This document shows positions 49,596 to 57,999 of a stretch of DNA of 64,000 nucleotides, piece after piece. The position numbers were made by a program, and so were the translations under genes. A model generated the notes under the pieces. The model was not told the DNA's origin. It saw nothing but the letters and a program-made list of their open reading frames with translations, and ran no database searches. This DNA is from Arthonia radiata (taxonomy: Eukaryota; Ascomycota; Arthoniomycetes; Arthoniales; Arthoniaceae), in contig PSQN01000010.1 in assembly GCA_002989075.1 (NCBI GenBank), positions 806,001-870,000 on the forward strand, given 5' to 3'. Within the stretch, counting starts at the first letter, position 1, and every line of letters begins with the position of its first letter.

Positions 49596-50066
49596 TATTA
49601 CAAATACTAGCCTTAGACGGTTTAGCGTACATCTAAGTATTAACTACCGCTAGTTATCTCAGCCCTACAAGTATTATTTCTGACTAAGCCTATAAACCCG
49701 CTGTAGGTATTATCAAATAAAATAGCTATAAAGGCCTATATTCCCTATAAACCCGATATAAGTATTATTAAGTTAATAGATACAGAGAAACTTTTCTATG
49801 TACCTTAGACTATATAGCTAAACTAATAGCTAACCTTAGAATAAACTTTAGTCTGTTAACTTAACATTTGAATATAAGTTTTTTAACTATATTTAAGTAA
49901 CGTGCTTTACCTTCTATCTACTTTAGTTAAGCCCTTCTTACCCTCTATAATTTATCTCGCCTCTCCTACTTTTTAGTCTCTAGCATACAAGACACCCCTT
50001 ACTAAGGTCGATAAGTATACAAGGCAAGTAAGCCTTAGTTCGGTTCTCTCAGCGACCGGCGTTACA
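49596..50066 (+). repeat. G1 3' LTR
   Basis: 471 bp, preceded by a purine-rich tract and followed by ACTTA. Confidence 0.9.
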
Positions 50067-52273
50067 ACTTACGTCTACTAAATTGTCGATCCTATCGACT
50101 TTAAAGTCTATTAAAGTCTGTACGTTACTTTTAATAAGTCTTTAGTATTTAAGGACTACTTATAGTCGTTCTTTAACACTAACAATACCTTCTAAGTTAC
50201 GCTAGATAACAATGTTCTAGTCGATATTCTATATAGCTACCTTTAAAAAGATTATATTATGCCTTATACTACCTTTAAAGAGCTATAAATAATTAAAGCC
50301 AGTATTTTAGATTAAGACTGTTTACGTATACTAACTCCGAAAGAAATTGGACGGAATAATTTTTTGTATAAAAATTCTTCTAACTACTATAACGACGACC
50401 CCTTTAAGGGCGGTAATCACCAAACTATCGACGGTAGCGTCAATAGCGATACCTCTGGGTATAAAATCGATGCCGGAGAAGCTGCTCGTAAAGAAACTAG
50501 AGCTCTATCTCTAACGGTTCAGTCTCAGCGTTGTTCCGACAGAAGCACAATTCGTCGAAATTATAATAATGTTAATAGAAACAGACTTCCTAGATCTACT
50601 TTGTACGTCTTTTTTATAGCTACTATTAATAAGCTTTTACTTAATTCTATATTATATAAAGAAGCTATAAGACGGCCGAATGCTTATAAATAGGACTCTA
50701 CGTCTAAAGCTAAGCTAAAATAGCTGTATAATACTAGCACCGTTATACGTTGCTCTATATTAAGTACGCTTATATTTAAACTAAAACGCTACTTAAACGG
50801 AACGATCGATAAATATAAAGTACGTCTAGTCGCCCGCGGCTTTAAATAAAGGTACGGGATTAACTACTAGAATACCGCGGCGTCGACCGTAAGTACATTT
50901 ACAGTGCTTATTCTCCTTACTATCGCTGTATAGCTTAGATAGACCTTTATATAGGTCGACGTTGTTGGTATCTACCTTAACGGCGTATTAAACTATAGAA
51001 AACCGCTATATATATAGTTTTTAAAAGGACTTAAGAAAGAAGATATAGTCCTTTGTATCTAAAACTTGCTATATAGCTTTAAGCAGTCCGCTATACTTTA
51101 GCAAGACAATTTCAAAGAAACAATATAGAAATTAAGCTTTACTAGCCTCTTTTCTAAAGTCTGTCTGTACGCTAATAAGAACCGTACCTGCTTAATACTT
51201 ATTTATGTTAATAATATTAAGATTACTAGATTTAATTCTAAAGCTATTTACTAGCTTAAAAGGAACCTTAAAAAGAAATATAAAATTAAGAAAATAGATT
51301 AAACGACCAGCTCCTTCCTAGAGCTTATTATTAAGAATTTGCTATAAGAACTTATTGTAGCCCAACTACAGTATATCGACAAGATACTGCGTAATTTTAG
51401 CATAAAAGACTGCAATAAAATAAAGTCTCCCGGCAACGTTCAGCTTAAAGCTCGTATCGTCGGTACGGCGTCTTAAGGCAAGGTCGTTTTATACATATTA
51501 GCTACTAAATTATTACAATATCTTGTTACTTAGACTCAGCCAGATATCTTATATTAAATTAATATATACGCTAAATTTAATTATAACCCTAAACATATAC
51601 ACTAAGAGGCAGTTAAGCGACTATTTTAATACTTAAAGGGTACTTACTAGCTAGGCTTACTTTTTACTGAGCACAACTATCTTACTATCGACGCTTACAG
51701 CGATACCGACTATACTAGCGACCTAGACAACCGCAAGTCGACGAGCGGCTCCGTTATTAAGATTAGCGGTAGCCCTATCGTCTAACGCAGTAAACTCTAG
51801 AAGAAGACAGTCTTCTTCATTACTAAAGCTAAATACTATACTTTATCTAAATTAACTAGAGATATTCTTTAGTTAAACAATATACTTAAAGAACTTTATC
51901 TTACTAAATTAGCTAACTTACCGATTACAATCTATAAGAATAGCAATAGCGTTATTAACTTAGCTACTAACTATACTAATTATAAGTGCTCTAAGCATAT
52001 TAATCTGGCTAATTATATCTATCGACAATTAGTCGAAAACGGCTCTATCTGTATTTAAAAGATTAATACTATAGATTAAGCTGCAGATAGTCTTACTAAG
52101 CCTTTGCTACTTTCGATATAAGCAGGCTTCATTCGACAATTAGAGCTCCGCGCCTAGCCGCACTTCGTACGCTGTTTCTTTTGTTACTTACTGCCTTCGG
52201 CAGGCCGTTTCTTATGTTCAAAACGATAATATTTAGCTTGTTATTTATCTATATTGGTGATCTTAAGGGGGTG

Positions 52274-52458
52274 TGTTGTGTGTAAGATCGCCTAGTCTAG
52301 ATAGCTATGCCAAGACACGGGATGTCTGGTAGAGAATTGCCTGAATAGGCATATATTGGGATCACGTAATGGACGCACTCATATCTTCCATCTCATCCTC
52401 CTGTACCTACCTTCCTACTATGTTAGTCGGAATGTGATAAAAGCCATATACCTTATCA
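52274..52458 (+). repeat. C0 right (3') LTR
   Basis: 185 bp, followed by AATAC. Compared with the left copy it carries more T/A at the differing sites, mostly in CpA/TpG context. Confidence 0.93.
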
Positions 52459-53213
52459 AATACGCCGACCGAGTCGAGGCGCAAACGCTAGCGTCGGTTT
52501 CACCTTCCGCAATACAGAAAATTTCCCCTTGTCGGCAATAAAAAAGAATTTGATCTACCAAAATTGTGACCCGGCTGATGCGATGACTAAACGAGGCAGA
52601 CGAGGCAGTATCTTGTCTACCGTGTTCTCTTGTTGCAACAACCCATGCTCATAAGACCACCTGCACCTGCTGGTTATATTTTCTGTCGTCTGTTCAAATC
52701 ATTCCCATCATCGATTAAGCTTCACGGTGTCGTTGCAAATTGGCATACCTGAGAACTTCAGTATCTTGGAGGCCTACGTCGGTGTAAGTCTCTTCTGAAA
52801 AGTGAAAAAGGTATCTATGAGTTCCCTTTGCCAGGTCGTTCTGTCGGAGCGATGATGAGTGTATTCACGTACAGCGTGATAAGAAAATACAAAGGAAAAG
52901 AGAAATAGTAAAAGAAAGATCGAGACATATCTCTTCAATTTAAGAAAAGCTACATGCCAAAACAAAGGTATAATCGTTGTAACATGCGCATCCAGTCAGA
53001 CCTTGTCCTTCATTCATCAAAGATGCACTGCGCTTGCCTTGCAACCTGGTTCAGTCACAGCACGATACTCAAGGATGCGTATTATTAAAGACTGCTGACA
53101 AGTACGACGAGGCTACGCGAACGCCATTGATTGCAACTAATATCTCAAAAAACGCCCGAGCTAGTAAGGGGGAAGAAAGATGGTGAGGTCCAAGATTATA
53201 AAATACGAGGCGA
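52459..53213. other. Intergenic, right flank of the nest
   Basis: Host-like composition returns at once after the outer LTR. No gene is seen; the last part should hold the 3' end of P2. Confidence 0.5.
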
Positions 53214-53845
53214 TCATTTTTCCTCGGGTTCCCCCGATTTTTTTGATGACTTGTGCCACAACGGAATGATACCAAACAAGTGGTGTCGATTGTCGTCATG
53301 ACCGTTTTGGAAATGGTGTGAGTTCTAAGAGAAGTCAGTCATCAAAACTCTTTCCCGGCTCGCAGTCTTCGAACGTATATTTGACGTACCTTCATGTCCT
53401 GAATATCGTGCGCGGACACCTTGGCTGCAATTTTCGTTTTACCGCCGTGCTTGTTGTGGTGATCGTCAATCCACCTCACGTAGAAAACAACTTCTTGCTC
53501 TACTGTGTGCGACACTCCGCTGAGCCAATCTCCCTCGACGTCTCTGAAGGAAGTTATGAGTTGATACAATTCTGACGGGTAGTAGCATGCTTACACAATT
53601 AAAGCCTCGATGATATCCTTTGATGATCCATACCACGTCCGGTAAGGGCCTTTCTTCTTCGCCGCCTTCACATACGCAAGGCCTTCCTTATGCCAGGCCG
53701 CTGCAATTGCGGCAAAATGCGCTACTTGTGTTTTGCCAAGTTTGAATGTTATCCTTAGACGCACGCCATCAATTGCGTCTCCGATTGGCGCCTCGTACTT
53801 CCATACTCTCGCTTTCAGGGCTTGAATAAGGCAGGGCACACACAT
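53214..53845 (-). CDS. Small protein P2, member of the local P1-P4 family
   Basis: Three exons (53845-53595, 53543-53390, 53324-53214) with introns of 51 and 65 bp join in phases 2 and 0 to 171 residues starting MCVPCLIQALKARVW. Exon 1 holds a helical-looking AHFAAIAAAWHKEGLAYV and ends in IIEALIV. After the phase-2 intron comes EQEVVFYVRWIDDHHNKHGG, and the last exon is His/Asn-rich (NSHHFQNGHDDNRHH) with a Lys/Glu tail. It is closest to P3, which lies about 0.8 kb upstream on the same strand: both have HF...KEG, DI...L.IVD and an exon ending ATGAAG followed by GTACGT. No signal peptide or known domain; function unknown. Confidence 0.62.
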
Positions 53846-53855
53846 GGTACCGAGA

Positions 53856-53908
53856 GGTTGCGACTCTAGGAGGGATTGCGACTTTAGGAAGGATTGCGAC
53901 TTTGGGAA
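53856..53908. repeat. 18-bp tandem repeat, three copies
   Basis: Three near-identical units with the core GATTGCGACTTTAGGAAG lie just upstream of the P2 start, in its likely promoter or leader. Confidence 0.75.
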
Positions 53909-54642
53909 CTATTCACGAGCAGGACTTTCCCTATCTAGGCCTCAAGAAGAGCTGTGGTGAGACCTCTCTGGATATACTGGATCGAGTCGGGATTTCGGCT
54001 TGATCCTGTACTGTTGCCAAGCCTTAAGAACTTGAAAAACGTGAAACATTACTGAACACGTATGGGCCGGGCAGGCCGAGACGGCTTGGCAAAATGTGAA
54101 CACATATCGCGTCTGCCGTAAGACGACAGATTGAAGTTGGGGCCAAGAAACGAAGAGCAAAAATCACCACGATACCTGCCATGCGAATGTTTTCACGTCG
54201 TTGACAATGCTTCAGAGCCTTGCTGGTTCTGTGGTAGTTATTTTGACGGGTAGAGCGTTGGCACTTGGCGCAAACTCATACAGGTCGAATTTCTCCAAGT
54301 TTGAAATATCTTGTGTGCGCGTTGCCGGGAATCGCAATTGCGGAGTTCGTCGCATGGCTAGTATGGAATCATGCCATACGGTGTTACTGTATAGATGTCC
54401 GGTTATCATGTCTAACGGCGCTGGTCATCCCGCGCTTGCGTCTGATGGCGCTTCCGAGCAATGTATTGTGAGTCTTTGAGGTGCGCATGCTGTATCCTGA
54501 TTAGCAAGCATGGCTGCAGATGTTTCGTCCGCGATCGCTGGCCTTGCGACCTTGTCTCGCTCTTTCATGCATCGTTTGAACCGGTTCAACGTACCTTCAT
54601 AATGTATGTCCTCTTCTCCCATTCAACAGTCGGCTGAATCGG

Positions 54643-55212
54643 CTAGTCGCCCTTCGGAGGCCCACCGCTGTTATCCTCAATCAAGATTTTCCATCTCAAA
54701 CCGTGCTGCTGCTGCCCATCATCTTCAAAAGCCACTTTGTACGACACAATTTTTTCCTTGACTCCATTTGTCTTGTTCCAGAAAGCCCAATTGATCGCAT
54801 GTCCCTCATCGCTGCAGTATGCATCAGCTTCTTACCAGTATATACCAGCTAACATGCGTTGGACTCACACGATCACTAAACGCGAGATATCCTTACCCCA
54901 TTTATGAGTGCTTATCATCTTTTCGATCTCTGCCTGGCCTTCTTTCATCCAGACCCCTTTAAAGTGGTCGATAGTAGATTCTTTTATTCCTGGCGCATGC
55001 CATCCAGTGATATGGAGACGAGGGCGCTTCGGATTCGGGTAAAACTTGGGGATCAAGTTGAGGATACGCTGATCGTCTAATTTTGGGTCGGGTTTTCCGT
55101 TCTTCGTTTGCTGGCGATGGCGCGCTCGGTATTTTTTGCAACAGTGGATTAAAATCCATCTTGCTTCCTTCCTGCCAACGTACTCTGCAATGCACGGTAG
55201 TACAGGACACAT
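54643..55212 (-). CDS. Small protein P3, P2 paralogue, possibly truncated
   Basis: Exon 1 (55212-54869) and exon 2 (54811-54643) join in phase 2 across a 57-bp intron to 170 residues beginning MCPVLPCIAEYVGRKEARW. Exon 1 is basic (CCKKYRARHRQQTKNG), then has PRLHITGWHAP, DHFKGVWMKEGQAEIEKM and DISRLVIV, matching the end of exon 1 in P2. Exon 2 begins DEGHAINWAFWNKTNGVKEK and has the family beta segment KIVSYKVAFEDDG. The frame meets a TAG at 54,645-54,643. Beyond it the same frame continues to an ATGAAG/GTACGT boundary like the end of P2 exon 2 (54,595), and a further open exon can be drawn after an acceptor near 54,514. So P3 is either a shorter protein or a paralogue that recently gained a stop. 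Function unknown. Confidence 0.55.
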
Positions 55213-55619
55213 AATTCAGCTCTCTGCGGCAGAAAGCGTGCGAACCGAGTGATTTGCCTGTTGCAAAGTTGGTGAGGAAGTCTGAAATGGAGAAAGGGCC
55301 AGAACATCTCTAATATGGCCAGTCGTGAAAGCCACGCTGGATATGAGGCGAGGTTCGCATGCAGAATCCTCGCTACGGAGAGCGTTACGATCGAGTTGGC
55401 GAAGGGCGCATTCCGTCCGGGTTTGGAAGTTCTCGCCCCCAGCGGGATCACGCAGTGACACAGAGGATCCATCCACCTGTCTTTATCTTGCTCGTGGAAG
55501 TCTTGGGGCCACGGTCAATTTGATCGGCTCAGCCTGGGTCCGCGGATAAGGAGTGCTGTACGTGAATACGTCTTCTGTCGCGATGAAAGCCCATCATCGA
55601 CTGCGTTCAGCAAGTTCTT

Positions 55620-55998
55620 TGGTGTGCCAAGGACAGTCCAGGTGCGGGCGTTGTTCACGGCTGACAGGATCGGCTACTGTCTCCTGAAAGCTGATGCGTC
55701 GATAAGGTTCTTGGGCATGCGGTGTGACATGATCAGAGGTTATGCTGACTGCGGAGGTAATGTGACGAAGCCACGACTTGACATGTTGACCGTGTGGTAG
55801 CGACCTTCACCATTGATAGCTTGGCGTGTCAAGGACGGTCCAGAGGTGAGTGTTCTTTACGGCGGACAGGATCCACCAGGGTCTCCTGGAAGCTGGTGCG
55901 TCGATGACGGTCTTGTATGTACGGCGTGCGATTGACTGAAGTTCTGCTGACTGCGGAGGTAATGTAAAGGAACCATGACTTGATATGTTGATTATATG
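55620..55998. repeat. Diverged segmental tandem duplication (about 175 bp, offset about 205 bp)
   Basis: Copies at about 55,620-55,795 and 55,824-55,998 share, in order, a CCAAGGACAGTCCAG-like start, GACAGGATC, GTCTCCTG, GCGTCGAT, then TGCTGACTGCGGAGGTAATG and a GACTTGA(C/T)ATGTTGA end. No reading frame is kept between copies, so it is probably non-coding. Confidence 0.75.
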
Positions 55999-56003
55999 TT
56001 AGG

Positions 56004-56212
56004 CACCATCAACATTGATGGCGACCTTCAACATTGATGGCGACCTTCAACATTGATGGCGACCTTCAACATTGATGGCGACCTTCAACATTGATGGCGA
56101 CCTTCAACATTGATGGCGACCTTCAACATTGATGGCGACCTTCAACATTGATGGCGACCTTCAACATTGATGGCGACCATCAAAATTGATAGAGACCATC
56201 AACAGTGATAGT
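56004..56212. repeat. 19-bp minisatellite
   Basis: Eleven head-to-tail units of 19 bp. Eight (56,023-56,174) are identical (ACCTTCAACATTGATGGCG), the first differs at one site and the last two are degenerate. It begins right after the second copy of the 175-bp duplication. There are no spacers, so this is not a CRISPR-like array. Confidence 0.95.
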
Positions 56213-56381
56213 GACTTCCACTTTTGAAAGGTGACCGTCTGCGTTGATGGAGTTGTTCGGTCGCCCAATATGACCCATCTATGAGTGTGATTTGACAGCC
56301 TGCAATATAGGATTATTTCAGTCATGGCTCGGGTATGCGCCACAGTTACTCTCACTGCTCCGTAGACATTGTGTTAGCCAA

Positions 56382-56947
56382 TTATCCCATTTTGTTTTTC
56401 TTAGACCAAGCCGTCGTCGAGCCTGAAGACGCCGTCATCGTCGAGCTCGAGGAGGCCGTCGTTGCCGAGCGTGAGGTCGTTGTTGAGCCTGGCTTGGAGA
56501 CCAACGACAAGTCCAGAGTCTCGTCGGTTTTTGTTACAGACTTTCCGGTCGATTCCACCGTCCACTCGATCTTGACGCATATAACATCGCCCTTGGGAGT
56601 GCTCTTTCTGTCACCCATGTCAGCAACCCATGTTCGTCCAACCCTTGTCCAGAACATCCGCTGATACAAGGTGCTACTCACGTGATAGTCCCACGCCAGG
56701 CATGGTGATGTGAGGCCGATTTGGAACTTTTCTCTGCATGGTCAAGCAGCCGAACATGAATCTTGTCGATGTATTTCCCGACAGCATTTTTATCGGCATG
56801 TAAGGCCACTTCCTCGCGAAGGCCGACGAGCTTTTGATGTGGCAAAAGCTCTCCACGTTTGGCGTGGTAGATGCGATGCTCTTTTCTCTTCTATTCATGT
56901 AGAAACAATCTGTATATCCACAATGCAGGTACGATAGGATTCGCCAT
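56382..56947 (-). CDS. Small protein P4, probable member of the P1-P4 family
   Basis: Predicted exons 56947-56933, 56890-56682 and 56607-56382 join (phases 0 and 2) to 149 residues. The 15-bp first exon and 42-bp intron are the weakest part. Exon 2 is Lys/His-rich with LVGLREEVALHADKNAVGKY and KIHVRLLDHAEKS. After the phase-2 intron comes GDVICVKIEWTVESTGKSVT, aligned in position and pattern with the beta segments of P1-P3. The tail is a low-complexity Ser/Thr/Ala stretch ending in a basic KKNKMG. Compared with P2 and P3 the N-terminal part is shorter and the tail has expanded. No signal peptide or known domain. Confidence 0.5.
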
Positions 56948-57999
56948 GAATCTGTACTCAAGTCAGTGGACGAGCAGCTTTGAGAACCGTCAAAAGACAT
57001 CAAACACATTCGGGGCGAGTGCTTGTCTTTGAACTGCGTCGCATGGCCACGTATGCGAAGAAGCGCGGGATGCTGGGATGGCATACCATCTCGCTTGGGT
57101 CGTACTTCATGAACACGCGCGGCGATTGGAGACACCCTTGGTCGAATGAGATGCCTTCAGTGCGCGAGTTCAACGCACCAAGCCGCCTACAGGAGCGCCC
57201 TGCCACTACCGTTTACCAAGAACGGCCATCAGACGTCGACATGTCCTCCTTGGCGCAGGAAGATCATGCAGGAACCTAACGCATATAGCATACAGTCCCT
57301 CGACGGTGTTCTCAAGTTGACAGGCTGGCAAGAAGCTGATGTACGATCACGGTTGGATCTTGTCCCCCTTCGCAGCCGGGGCGAGCTTGAGGGTACAACA
57401 GCATCAGCAGGATGTGACCTTGAGCACTTGCACTAGAAGTCACTTTGTGCTCGTCGCATATTCTCACGGGCGTAGCCGCCCGTTTGTTCATCGTTACGAA
57501 TGCTTCTTCAGAAGACCAAAGCCTTCTGAAAGAAAATTGCGATAACGTCAGGATGCCGTATTGTGTGCATCTCAGGTAATGTTGCCGAGCAGTTGAGGGC
57601 GGTTTAGTTCGGGGCTTCAGCCCCTAAGCTGTGCCCCTCCAAACCCCCCAAAAAGCTTTTCACTCACAAGGGTGCGGGGTCAAAACCCCCAATTTCCTCG
57701 GCAATCTATCCTGAGAGGCACAGTAATTAGCGCGAGGCACTCTTTGCGTCAGACTTGGCAAGTTGGCATCACCTTTCGGGTCCGTGAAGAGTGACAGCGG
57801 CTTCCAGTACTTGCACTTTCAGACCTGATGCTTCCTCCCTCCACTCCCTACTCGATCTTCTCTATCCGTGGACTCACATACTTTAAACTCCAGCGCCCCA
57901 CTTCGTTCCGCACATGGCATCATCTAAAGATGCTTCGGGGCGTGAGCATTGCCATCATGACTGCGCAAGCTCGTCAAGACCTGTAGTTGCCTGCAGGAC
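56948..57999. other. Intergenic, no gene recognised
   Basis: A plus-strand frame at 56,980-57,279 is open but has no domain or splice partner. Around 57,615-57,705 there is a GC-rich patch with a small hairpin (GGGGCTTCAGCCCC) and runs of C. Confidence 0.45.

Larger units (their letters stand above)
35587..50066 (+). mobile_element. G1: Ty3/Gypsy chromovirus (fossil), plus orientation, hosting G2
   Basis: 471-bp LTRs lie at 35,587-36,057 and 49,596-50,066. A perfect 5-bp target duplication ACTTA (35,582-35,586 and 50,067-50,071) interrupts C0 next to its integrase. Own interior is 36,058-37,253 (gag, with an open N-terminal stretch at 36,100-36,282) and 44,410-49,595 (rest of gag/protease, RT about 46.0-46.6 kb, RNase H near 46.9 kb, integrase about 47.6-48.2 kb, chromodomain near 48.7 kb, then the family-specific block 48.84-49.59 kb). 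Without G2 it would be about 7.3 kb. Broken, with tens of breaks. Confidence 0.92.
16816..52458 (+). mobile_element. C0: outer Ty1/Copia retroelement (fossil) carrying all nested insertions
   Basis: Two 185-bp direct repeats (16,816-17,000 and 52,274-52,458), both starting TGTTGTGTG and ending CTTATCA, are flanked by the same 5-bp target duplication AATAC (16,811-16,815 and 52,459-52,463). A primer-site-like TTATAAGCCCGG follows the left LTR, and a purine run (AAGGGGG) precedes the right one. Its own sequence is in three pieces: leader and gag (17,001-17,982), later gag to integrase (33,928-35,586), and the remainder with reverse transcriptase (about 50.8-51.5 kb) and RNase H (about 51.7-52.1 kb) to 52,273. 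The order gag-integrase-RT-RNase H is Copia. It is broken, with tens of breaks plus two large insertions, and is the oldest insertion in the nest. The LTRs differ at about 12 of 185 sites, all transitions, so dating is biased by RIP. Confidence 0.93.

Noticed and set aside
50364-50693. 109-codon frame as an independent gene
   Set aside because: It lies within the pol region of the outer fossil Copia element C0, between integrase and reverse transcriptase.
16816-52458. A single giant mobile element (Starship-like) of 35 kb
   Set aside because: The ends are 185-bp LTRs with a 5-bp duplication. No tyrosine-recombinase captain or cargo genes are present, and every internal part is assigned to a nested LTR element.
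54201-54479. Plus-strand frame and its minus shadow between P2 and P3
   Set aside because: No domain. The minus shadow overlaps the possible last exon of P3 and could not be joined to P2 or P3 in a consistent phase.
56004-56212. CRISPR-like array
   Set aside because: Units are directly adjacent with no spacers, and the host is a eukaryote. It is a minisatellite.
56980-57279. Plus-strand 99-codon frame as a gene
   Set aside because: The protein-like look is not backed by a domain, splice partner or strong start context.
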